Positions 56,823 through 64,000 of a DNA stretch of 64,000 bases are shown here, in pieces. This stretch comes from Alcanivoracaceae bacterium. GTDB taxonomy: Bacteria; Pseudomonadota; Gammaproteobacteria; Pseudomonadales; Alcanivoracaceae. The stretch is taken from the NCBI GenBank assembly GCA_029212745.1, contig JARGOL010000002.1, forward strand, positions 392,133 to 456,132, in the 5' to 3' direction. Below the pieces are notes generated by a model. The model ran no database searches, was not told the origin of the DNA, and saw only the letters and a list, made by a program, of their open reading frames with translations. Each line of letters opens with the position of its first letter. Position 1 is the first letter of the stretch. Position numbers and translations under genes: made by a program.

Positions 56823-57968
56823 ATGGCAACGCCTGAAGAGCTTGCGCGCATGGAAGCGGGCCCCCAGACCCCCAGCGAGATTATCTGGTTCGACCGCTAC
56901 TCCCACGCCAACCTGCAGAAGTGGCGCCGGGTCCAGGACCCCGAGGCGGATGCCTGCACTGCCGAAATGGCCTTTACCCGGCCCACCGGCCTGCTCACGG
57001 AAGTGGAACGCCGGGCACGGGAGGAGGGCGGCGTGTTCCAGGCGTTCCTGGATCACTGCTATCAGGTGCCGGAATGGGTGGATTTCGACATGATGGAGCT
57101 GGGCATCCGCATGTACCGGCGCCACAGCGTCCTGCAGGGGCTGGTACTGATGTGTTCCAGCCTGGTGGAGGGCTACGCCCACAACAAGCCGGCGCAGGTA
57201 CTGGTGTCCACCGGCCGGCTGCAGAAGGACGTCAGCCGGCGCATTTACGAGACCGGCCAGATGCTGCACAACATGGTGGGGCCCGACGGCATCCGTCCTG
57301 GCAGCGTCGGCCATCGCACCCTGATGGAGGTGCGCCTGTTGCACTCCGCCGTGCGCCAGTTCCTGGCCCGGGACCCGTCCCGGTTCGATGTGGAAAAGTA
57401 CGACCTGCCGATCAACCAGGAAGACATGGCCGGCACGGTGCTGGAGTTTGATTTCATGGTGGTGCGTGGCATGAAGCGACTGGGGGTTCACATCACCCGG
57501 GAACAGCACGAAGCCATGCATTACCTCTGGCGCTACGCAGGCTATGTGCTGGGCGTCCGTGAAGAGCTGCTGACAACCACGCTGGAAGAGCAGCAGGTGC
57601 TGGCCTTGCAACTGACCACGCACCTCTACAATCCCACCCGGGATAGCGAGGCACTGGCCAAGGCCCTGCTGCGTGACATGTCCAACAAGCCACCGTTCCA
57701 CCTTCCCTATGAGGGATTGCTGGCCCTGAGTCGCTACCTGATTGGCGACACGGTGGCCGACGACCTGAATATCAACAGCACCATGCCGGCGGCCGTGGCG
57801 GTGCAGATGATCAAGGGACTGACCAGCACGGTCAGTCGCGTCACACCGTTTTTGCCGGATGCGGTATTGCGGCGAATGGAGAGCCTCAATTTCGAGATTG
57901 GTCGGCGGACGCTGTCAGCTGGCCTGGGGGACAATCCGGCCAACTGGGGCTTCAAGGCCATGGCGTAA
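56823..57968 (+). CDS. MpaB/DUF2236 family oxygenase (latex-clearing-protein-like)
   Basis: 381 residues. The DUF2236 fold is marked by VSTGRLQKDVSRR (about 128-140), where Lcp enzymes have functional Lys/Thr, and VRLLHSAVRQFL with His174 at the position of the heme ligand in Lcp. No signal peptide, unlike Lcp, so the protein is probably cytoplasmic. Family members act on polyisoprenoids, mycophenolic acid intermediates or unknown substrates; here the substrate is open. A promoter with an overlapping inverted repeat suggests it is inducible. Confidence 0.85.
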   Translation: MATPEELARMEAGPQTPSEIIWFDRYSHANLQKWRRVQDPEADACTAEMAFTRPTGLLTEVERRAREEGGVFQAFLDHCYQVPEWVDFDMMELGIRMYRRHSVLQGLVLMCSSLVEGYAHNKPAQVLVSTGRLQKDVSRRIYETGQMLHNMVGPDGIRPGSVGHRTLMEVRLLHSAVRQFLARDPSRFDVEKYDLPINQEDMAGTVLEFDFMVVRGMKRLGVHITREQHEAMHYLWRYAGYVLGVREELLTTTLEEQQVLALQLTTHLYNPTRDSEALAKALLRDMSNKPPFHLPYEGLLALSRYLIGDTVADDLNINSTMPAAVAVQMIKGLTSTVSRVTPFLPDAVLRRMESLNFEIGRRTLSAGLGDNPANWGFKAMA

Positions 57969-57998
57969 CAAAAAAAGGCCGCATTAGCGGCCTTTTTC
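57969..57998. terminator. Bidirectional terminator between the MpaB-like gene and prc
   Basis: A-run, GGCCGC-atta-GCGGCC, T-run, 20 nt before the prc stop on the other strand. The A-run and T-run allow function in both directions. Confidence 0.88.
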
Positions 57999-58017
57999 CT
58001 GATGATCCCGAGTGGGG

Positions 58018-60153
58018 CTAGAAGCTGCCGGCCACCGGGGTCTTGTCTTCCCGTTCCAGGGCCAGGGCTTCACTGCTTGTCGATGTTGCCAGGCCAATCA
58101 GGTCAGCCAGGACCTCGCCAGTTTCCTCGAGGTAGGGGTCCGGCCGGTCGTCATCTTCACCTGCCACCCGGGCCGCGACCCGTTCTTCTTCCAGCTCCTT
58201 CAATCGCGCCATGGACGCCAGCGGTTTCTCGCCGCGTGCCGCACGCAGGCGATTCTCGATGGCCAGACGCTGCTCTTCAAAGGTGTCCTGCACCGCCTTG
58301 CGCGCGGCAAGTCGCAGCGGCAGCGCCTTGCGCTGACGTTGTTCCGCGGCCAGTGCCAGCTGTTCGCGCACGTAGTCGAACTCCGGGTTGTCATCAATCC
58401 GGTCATGGTGACGCTTGGTCAGGGTCTCGATGTACGGCGAAAGATCCGCCATCGGCGAGAACCGGGCGGCACGAATCTGGTCCCAGGGCAGGGCGTTCGG
58501 CAGGGCGCTTTCGCCGATCTCTTCCTTGTTGACCAAAAACGGCATGGTGATGTCAGGAATGATGCCGCGATGCTGGTTACTGGCACCGGACACCCGATAG
58601 AACTTGGCCTGGGTCATTTTCAGCTGGCCATGGTCCAGGGACATGAGCGTTTGTACCGTGCCCTTGCCGAAGGTGTCGTCGCCCACGATCAGCGCCCGCC
58701 CGTAATCCTGCATGGCGCCGGCAAAGATCTCGGACGCAGAGGCGCTGTAACGATTGACCATTACCGCCATGGGTCCGTTGTAGAGCGTGCCGGGGTACTG
58801 GTCCGGCAGCACCGAGACCTCACCGTTGGCATCACGTACCTGCACGGTGGGGCCATGGGCAATAAACAGGGATACCAGCTGGGTGGCCTCCTGCAGGGAG
58901 CCGCCACCGTTATCACGCAGGTCGATGATCATGCCGTCCACATCCTCGCGGTGCAGGCTCATGATCAGCCGGGCAACGTCCCGCGTGGTGCTGGTGTAAT
59001 CCGGGTCGCCGGCGTGGTAGGCGTCGAAATCGATATAGAACGCCGGAATGGTGATGACTCCCAGGCGCAGGGTTTCCTCGCCACGCGGCACTTCGATGAT
59101 CTTGCTCTGGGCGGCCTGGTCTTCCAGCACCACCCGGTTGCGTTCGATGCTGATGGTGCGCGTCTTGTGCTCGCTGGCGCTGTCAGAGGGAATGATTTCC
59201 AGGCGAACCACAGTGCCCTTGGGGCCACGGATAAGGTTGACCACCTCGTCCAGGCGCCAGCCGATGATATTGACCATGTCCTCGTCACCCTGGGCGACGC
59301 CGACAATGCGATCAGCCGGTTGCACCTTGCCGCTCTTTGCCGCCGGGCCGCCGGGCACCAGGCGCACCACCTTGGTGTACTCTTCTTCCGCCTGCAGGAC
59401 AGCACCAATGCCCTCCAGGGAGCGGCTCATACTGATGGAGAAGTTTTCCGAATTGTGAGGCGTAAAGTAGGTGGTATGCGGGTCGAACGTCTCTGTCAGG
59501 GCGTTGATGTAGACCTGGAACACGTCCTCGGGCGTATTCTGTTCCAGTCGCGTGATCTGGCTGCTGTAACGGCGCTTGAGCCCGTCGACAATGTCGTCGT
59601 CAGATTCGCCATCCAGGCGCTGGACCAGCACCGCATCTTCCAGTCGTTGGCGCCACAGGTCATTGGCATGGGCCTGGTCTTCGGGCCAGGCTGCATCAGA
59701 GCGGTCCAGCACCAGCGACTCATCATCTTCCAGGTCAAGCTCATCAATGCCCGCCTCAATCAGGCTGTTGACGTAACTCATGCGCTCGTGAACGCGCTGC
59801 TGGTAGACGTCATAAATGGCATAGCCTGCCGTCAGGTTGCCATCTTCAAGCTGGTCATCCAGCTTGTGACGCCAGCGGGCAAACCGGTCGATGTCGTCCT
59901 GGACAAAGTACAGCCGGTTGGGGTCAAGCGCATCCAGGTAGCGGGCCAGCAGGGTCTCTGACAGATCGTTGTTGAGCGACACGGACCGGTAGTGCTGGCC
60001 CAGTCGCCGCAGGATTTCCTCTGCGGTATGCTCGTGGACAGAGTCGGGCGCCAGCTCGGTGTCACTCGGTTTGGCGGAGCTGCTGGTTGACCAGCAGCCG
60101 GCCAGTCCGAACAACAAACCGGCGGTGACGGCGGCAAAGGCAAACCTGTGCAT
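58018..60153 (-). CDS. prc: Carboxy-terminal processing protease Prc (Tsp), predicted lipoprotein
   Basis: 711 residues from the ATG at 60153. The N-terminus MHRFAFAAVTAGLLFGLAGC has an L-A-G-C lipobox, so the protease may be membrane-anchored, unlike soluble E. coli Prc. Domains: N-terminal helical (about 30-215), PDZ (about 225-310), S41 protease with catalytic Ser in NRYSASASEIFAGAMQD and Lys in DDTFGKGTVQTL, and a C-terminal DUF3340 (about 530-690). It degrades tagged or misfolded periplasmic proteins and trims peptidoglycan-hydrolase regulators. A longer frame to 60231 is less likely because it places 26 residues before the signal. Confidence 0.95.
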   Translation of the reverse strand: MHRFAFAAVTAGLLFGLAGCWSTSSSAKPSDTELAPDSVHEHTAEEILRRLGQHYRSVSLNNDLSETLLARYLDALDPNRLYFVQDDIDRFARWRHKLDDQLEDGNLTAGYAIYDVYQQRVHERMSYVNSLIEAGIDELDLEDDESLVLDRSDAAWPEDQAHANDLWRQRLEDAVLVQRLDGESDDDIVDGLKRRYSSQITRLEQNTPEDVFQVYINALTETFDPHTTYFTPHNSENFSISMSRSLEGIGAVLQAEEEYTKVVRLVPGGPAAKSGKVQPADRIVGVAQGDEDMVNIIGWRLDEVVNLIRGPKGTVVRLEIIPSDSASEHKTRTISIERNRVVLEDQAAQSKIIEVPRGEETLRLGVITIPAFYIDFDAYHAGDPDYTSTTRDVARLIMSLHREDVDGMIIDLRDNGGGSLQEATQLVSLFIAHGPTVQVRDANGEVSVLPDQYPGTLYNGPMAVMVNRYSASASEIFAGAMQDYGRALIVGDDTFGKGTVQTLMSLDHGQLKMTQAKFYRVSGASNQHRGIIPDITMPFLVNKEEIGESALPNALPWDQIRAARFSPMADLSPYIETLTKRHHDRIDDNPEFDYVREQLALAAEQRQRKALPLRLAARKAVQDTFEEQRLAIENRLRAARGEKPLASMARLKELEEERVAARVAGEDDDRPDPYLEETGEVLADLIGLATSTSSEALALEREDKTPVAGSF

Positions 60154-60258
60154 GCGGGGCAAATATTTCAACGTCAACTTCCTGCTTCTATCAGACTGTC
60201 TCCAGTATAGACATTCGGCGCCAGATTGCATGACGGATAATGCCGGCGGGAGACGTCA

Positions 60259-61482
60259 ATGAACCGGTTATTTACCGGCATGATACTGCTCGCCCTGGTG
60301 GCGGCGCTGGGCGGCACGCTATTTGGTGGCGCCGATCTTCTGACAACCACCTCGTCGGCAATGTTCCGCAGCGCCGAGCTGGCTGTCGAGGTCAGCCTCG
60401 GCCTGATCGGCGTGCTCACGCTCTGGTCAGGCCTGTTCCTGGTGGCGGAGCGCAGTGGACTGACTGACCGCCTGGCGCGCCTGCTGACACCGCTGATGAC
60501 GCGCCTGATGCCGGGCACGGCGTCACATCCACAGAGCATCGGCCCGGTGACGCTGAACATGTCCGCCAATATGCTCGGGCTCGACAATGCCGCCACACCA
60601 CTGGGGCTGAAAGCGATGGAGTCGCTGGAGCGACACAATCCGCGCCCCGGGACGGCCAGCAACGACCAGATCATGTTCCTGGTGCTGAACACCTCATCGG
60701 TAACCCTGGTGCCGGTTACCGTGTTCATGTACCGGGCCCAGCAGGGCGCTGCCGATCCGGCCGACATCTACCTGCCGCTCCTGATGAGCACCACCGTATC
60801 GACGTTTTTTGGCGTCTGGTTCACCGCGCGCCGCCAGGGTATCAGCCTGCGCCAGCCACTGATCGTCGCGGTCGCACTTGTCTGGCTGGCGTTGCTGGGC
60901 ATTCTCGCCGGCGCTGTATCGGTGCTCGACAGTGACCGGGCGGCGGCACTGTCGAGCCTGACCGGCAATGGCCTGCTGCTTGCCGTCGTGGCGGCATTCC
61001 TGTTGGCCGGCCTGCGGGCGGGGCAGGACGTCTACAGTACCTTCATCGAGGGGGCCCGGGAGGGCTTCCACATGGCCGTGCGCATCATTCCGTACCTGGT
61101 TGCCATGCTGGTGGCCATCGGCATGCTGCGGGCCGCGGGGGTGCTGGACCTGCTGCTCGAGGCTATACGCACGGCGGTTGCTTTTACGGGTGCAGATACC
61201 CGTTTTGTCGATGCCTTGCCGGTGGCCTTCCTGAAACCGCTCAGTGGCAGTGGCGCCCGGGCGATGATGCTTGAAGTGATGCAGACCCACGGGGTCGATT
61301 CACTGGCAGGTCGCATGGCCGCGGTCATGCAGGGCAGCACGGAAACCACCTTTTACGTGCTCGCGGTCTACTTCGGCAGTACCGGCATCAATCGCGTGCG
61401 CCATGCGATCAGCTGTGGCGTGGCCGCCGACCTTGCAGGACTGGTGACGGCAGTACTGGTCAGCTATCTGTTTTTCGGCTGA
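60259..61482 (+). CDS. Fused spore-maturation-like protein SpmA-SpmB
   Basis: 407-residue inner-membrane protein formed by two nucleoside-recognition (Gate) domains: SpmA-like (about 1-210: NMSANMLGLDNAATPLGLKAMESL is diagnostic) and SpmB-like (about 245-405: GAREGFHMAVRIIPYLVAML, MQGSTETTFYVLAVYFGSTG). Bacillus SpmA and SpmB act in spore dehydration; in non-sporulating proteobacteria the fused form is an uncharacterised transporter-like protein. GGGAG precedes the ATG. Divergent from prc. Confidence 0.9.
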   Translation: MNRLFTGMILLALVAALGGTLFGGADLLTTTSSAMFRSAELAVEVSLGLIGVLTLWSGLFLVAERSGLTDRLARLLTPLMTRLMPGTASHPQSIGPVTLNMSANMLGLDNAATPLGLKAMESLERHNPRPGTASNDQIMFLVLNTSSVTLVPVTVFMYRAQQGAADPADIYLPLLMSTTVSTFFGVWFTARRQGISLRQPLIVAVALVWLALLGILAGAVSVLDSDRAAALSSLTGNGLLLAVVAAFLLAGLRAGQDVYSTFIEGAREGFHMAVRIIPYLVAMLVAIGMLRAAGVLDLLLEAIRTAVAFTGADTRFVDALPVAFLKPLSGSGARAMMLEVMQTHGVDSLAGRMAAVMQGSTETTFYVLAVYFGSTGINRVRHAISCGVAADLAGLVTAVLVSYLFFG

Positions 61483-61585
61483 ACGATAGCATTGACCAAT
61501 GTTATGATTAGGGCACCATGGTCAGGTAAGCTGGTCATTCAAAAGGATTTCAGCCGCGACGGGCCCCTTGCCGGCTGTTTGGAAA

Positions 61586-64000
61586 ATGACAAAAATGAAT
61601 AAACGCGCTCACATTCGTCGACCCGTCACCATGCCCGTGCGCTTGGCCATAGACAGCATCGGTGACGTGGAGGCCACGGTTCAGGACTTTTGTCTCGGCG
61701 GCATGCTGGTGCAACTCAGCGCTGTCAATGCCCGTTACGCAGCGGCGCTGGCCGTAGGCGATGCCGTGGTCGTACTGGTCAAGGTGGCGGGCATGCGGGG
61801 TGAGCGTGAAGTGCGCCTGAGCGCCCGTATCGCCCGCAATCAGGGTGATCATCTGGGTATTTCCTTCCAGGATCCCGATGCCACTGCGCTTCTGGCGGTA
61901 CAGAACCACGTGCGTGAACTGCGCGAGCGCGATGCCGAAGAGGGCGCCCAGCCGCCTGCAGACAACAGTGCCCAGGCCGAACGCGGGCTGGCTGTCATTC
62001 GCCAGGTGGTGGACGGGTTTGCTGTCGCCCACATGGAAAAGTTCTTTCCGGATGCCCACGAGGCCCTGCTGGAAGCGGCTGAAACGGCGCACACCAACCA
62101 GGCCCAGCAGCCCTATTTCGAAGCGGGCAAGACATTGAAGGCACAGCACGAGTCGCTGTCGCGAAACTTCCTGCAAAACCTGCATGCCACCCTTGAAAAG
62201 GTGGTCAATGGCGAAATGCTTGCCGATGACGGCATGAAGGGCGGCGGTGACAGTCGACTCTCCCTGGTCGACAAGGACAGCTTTGAAGACTGGCTGACGC
62301 TGAAGGTGATGGCGTCGCGGGCCGAGGGCAAGTTCCATGAGGAACTGCTGCACCTGCAGTTGCGACTGGACCAGCTGTTCGGTATCTCCCTGAGCGCGCG
62401 GCGTAACCCCCTGCACCCGGCGGTCATTTGCTCGGCCTTCGGTGATGCCCTTCGGCGTCTGCCCCTGCGCGCCAAGACCGACAAGGTCATCCTCTCTGCC
62501 TTCGACGAGGCCGTCGTCAACCACCTGGACACGCTCTACAAGCAGGCCAATGAGTTGCTGGCCGAAGAGGGCGTGCTGGCCGACCTGGATGTGGCGCGCT
62601 ATATCAGTGAGCGATTTGGCTACGCCACACAGCCTGCCGAGCTGCCGGAGACCGCCGCCGAGGCGCCACCAGCCGCTGGTACCACCAGGCCAGGGCCGGG
62701 AGCGCCCGCCCGTGACGCCGGCCCGGCCCAGTCGGCGCCGGCTGCCAGCGAGCCAACGCTATCCGCTGATGCCGAACCAGCAGCGACAGCACCGGCGCAG
62801 GCTGGTGAGGCGGCTGAACAACCGTCGGCACCGTCCGTGCCGGCGCACCGGCCCGCCAACCGCGGTGCCAGCCTGGCCTCACGCCAGTTTGCCCTGCAAC
62901 AACACATTGCCCGGCATGCCTACGATACAGTGCAGAAGCTTCTCAGCGTCAAGGCCATGCAGGCTGCCCAGGCGCGAAGCCAGGCGCAGGACGAGGCCGG
63001 TGCCGCGGATGCCGCCATTCCAACCCTGACGGCAGCCGATGTGGACGCCCCGCTGGCACAGTTGCAGGCCGCCGGCGGCGGTGCGCCCGATGTGCCACTG
63101 GAGACACGCATTGCCGAGGCGGTGCAGGGCGACGGCGAAGCAACACAGCTGGGCAGTGAACTGCGGGCGGCGATAGAACTGATCCACCACCTGTTCCAGG
63201 GCATGGTCAGCAACCCGGCGCTGAGCGAACTGACGCGCACCTCCATCAGCCGGCTGGAAGTGCCGTTCCTGCGCCTGCTGCTGACCGATGATTCGTTCCT
63301 GGCCCAGGAGCATCACCCGGCACGCCAGGTCCTCAACCGGATGGCCCACCTGGGTGTACGCGGCACCGCCAACCTGGAGCAGCACGAACAGGCGATCAGT
63401 CAGGAAGTGGACGACATCCTTTCGTCAGAATCCAATGATATCAATACGTTCCGCTCATCTCTTGAGAAACTGGATGATCTGCGGAGCCGTCAGGAAAGCC
63501 TCTACATCCGTAACCTGAAACGGGTTACGGAGGCGTGCGAGGGCAAGCAGAAGCTGGTCCAGGCCCGACGTGAAGTGAACAAGGCGCTGGAGCGACGCAT
63601 CGGCGGCAAGCAGGTGCCCCGCGCGGTGCTCGGCCTTATAGACGCCGGCTGGCGCCAGCTGCTGACCCAGATCCTCCTGCGCCACGGACGTGACAGCAAG
63701 GAATGGCACCAGAACCTGGGCATTATTGACCGCCTGATCACGGCCGCCACCAAGGTGCCGCCCCAGTCCGAGCTGTCCGACGTCCTGGCGGGCATCAAGC
63801 AGGGCCTGGGCGAAGTGGACCCGTCCCAGATACAGAACGCGCGGCTGATCGGCGACCTGCGTGACCTGCTGTCCATCAAGGTGCGCCGGCACCAGGATCC
63901 GGCGCTGGTGGATGTGCCCGTGGGGGCTGTGGATGAGGAGGGCGAACATGAGGCCCGCAACGAAATTCATGCCCGCTGGATGAAACGGGCGCGCCGTCAT
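61586..64000 (+). CDS. PilZ-DUF1631 protein, 3' truncated by window
   Basis: 805 residues visible, open to the last base. The start is the ATG at 61586, with an in-frame ATG at 61595. An N-terminal PilZ-like domain (about 5-115) shows HIRRP and DFCLGGM, the D-x-S-x-G-G loop with Cys in place of Ser. DUF1631 follows from about 130: LTLKVMASRAEGKFHEELLH, SLSARRNPLHPAVICSAF, a low-complexity Ala/Pro linker (about 355-425), then helical regions. DUF1631 proteins are uncharacterised Pseudomonas-type regulators of c-di-GMP context. The start is after a GGA-rich site; the 3' end is beyond the window. Confidence 0.88.
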   Translation, partial: MTKMNKRAHIRRPVTMPVRLAIDSIGDVEATVQDFCLGGMLVQLSAVNARYAAALAVGDAVVVLVKVAGMRGEREVRLSARIARNQGDHLGISFQDPDATALLAVQNHVRELRERDAEEGAQPPADNSAQAERGLAVIRQVVDGFAVAHMEKFFPDAHEALLEAAETAHTNQAQQPYFEAGKTLKAQHESLSRNFLQNLHATLEKVVNGEMLADDGMKGGGDSRLSLVDKDSFEDWLTLKVMASRAEGKFHEELLHLQLRLDQLFGISLSARRNPLHPAVICSAFGDALRRLPLRAKTDKVILSAFDEAVVNHLDTLYKQANELLAEEGVLADLDVARYISERFGYATQPAELPETAAEAPPAAGTTRPGPGAPARDAGPAQSAPAASEPTLSADAEPAATAPAQAGEAAEQPSAPSVPAHRPANRGASLASRQFALQQHIARHAYDTVQKLLSVKAMQAAQARSQAQDEAGAADAAIPTLTAADVDAPLAQLQAAGGGAPDVPLETRIAEAVQGDGEATQLGSELRAAIELIHHLFQGMVSNPALSELTRTSISRLEVPFLRLLLTDDSFLAQEHHPARQVLNRMAHLGVRGTANLEQHEQAISQEVDDILSSESNDINTFRSSLEKLDDLRSRQESLYIRNLKRVTEACEGKQKLVQARREVNKALERRIGGKQVPRAVLGLIDAGWRQLLTQILLRHGRDSKEWHQNLGIIDRLITAATKVPPQSELSDVLAGIKQGLGEVDPSQIQNARLIGDLRDLLSIKVRRHQDPALVDVPVGAVDEEGEHEARNEIHARWMKRARRH

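Noticed and set aside
58012-59961. 649-codon open frame antisense to prc
   Set aside because: It lies wholly within prc, lacks its own ribosome-binding site and any recognisable motif; long antisense frames are expected in GC-rich genes.
61492-61508. TTGACC and TATGAT upstream of the DUF1631 gene as a promoter
   Set aside because: The hexamers are only 5 nt apart, far from the required 16-18 nt.
61550-62524. 324-codon minus-strand frame near the window end
   Set aside because: Shadow of the PilZ-DUF1631 gene, which is open on the plus strand to base 64000 and has recognisable domains.

Overview
This window is a GC-rich chromosomal segment of a gammaproteobacterium. Gene order from icd through cspD, clpS, clpA, infA, bpt, aat, trxB, ftsK, lolA, rarA, crcB, serS, cysG, tusBCD and a BI-1 gene, followed by gacA, uvrC, pgsA and tRNA-Gly/Cys/Leu, is the arrangement I recall from Pseudomonas and its marine relatives. 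Gene content (MpaB-type oxygenase, DUF1631/PilZ, split pntA, T2SS, CocE-type hydrolase) fits Alcanivorax/Marinobacter-like bacteria best; the genus is an inference. I see no IS element, prophage or CRISPR array.

Region 1 (1-17.5 kb) is housekeeping: TCA cycle (icd, 5' truncated by the window), a complete bacterial N-degron set (ClpS, ClpA, Aat, Bpt), thioredoxin reductase, chromosome segregation (FtsK), lipoprotein sorting (LolA), replication restart (RarA), fluoride export, seryl-tRNA synthetase, siroheme synthesis, tRNA 2-thiolation (TusDCB, with no tusE here) and a BI-1 membrane protein. Region 2 (17.5-23.8 kb) holds four tRNA genes, a tandem multi-hairpin repeat, gacA, an inserted porin/periplasmic-protein pair, uvrC and pgsA.

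Region 3 (23.9-39.7 kb) is the most notable part. A hybrid histidine kinase with three receiver domains is followed by a CheR methyltransferase, a stand-alone receiver, a CheB methylesterase without receiver, and a receiver-PAS-PilZ (c-di-GMP binding) protein. This module runs without a break (4-nt gap) into a type II secretion operon gspEFGHIJKLM, which ends in an exported protein of unknown function. Fourteen genes with overlaps or gaps of at most 73 nt suggest one transcription unit in which a receptor-less methylation-based sensory pathway sits upstream of secretion genes.

Region 4 (39.7-64 kb) contains a CocE-type hydrolase lipoprotein, a DUF1461-like membrane protein fused translationally to a degenerate PEP-utilising enzyme, a DUF2189 protein, metH, a small membrane protein, an MscS channel, a DUF481 outer-membrane protein, pntAa-pntAb-pntB with two palindromes upstream, an ABC1/UbiB-family kinase-like protein, an alpha/beta hydrolase, an MpaB/Lcp-like oxygenase with an operator-like inverted repeat on its promoter, the Prc protease, a fused SpmAB protein and, running off the window end, a PilZ-DUF1631 protein.

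Besides genes, I report terminators, promoters of the tRNA genes, a REP-like inverted pair, and several perfect palindromes likely to be operators. Gene functions are from family recognition by eye; no database search was run.
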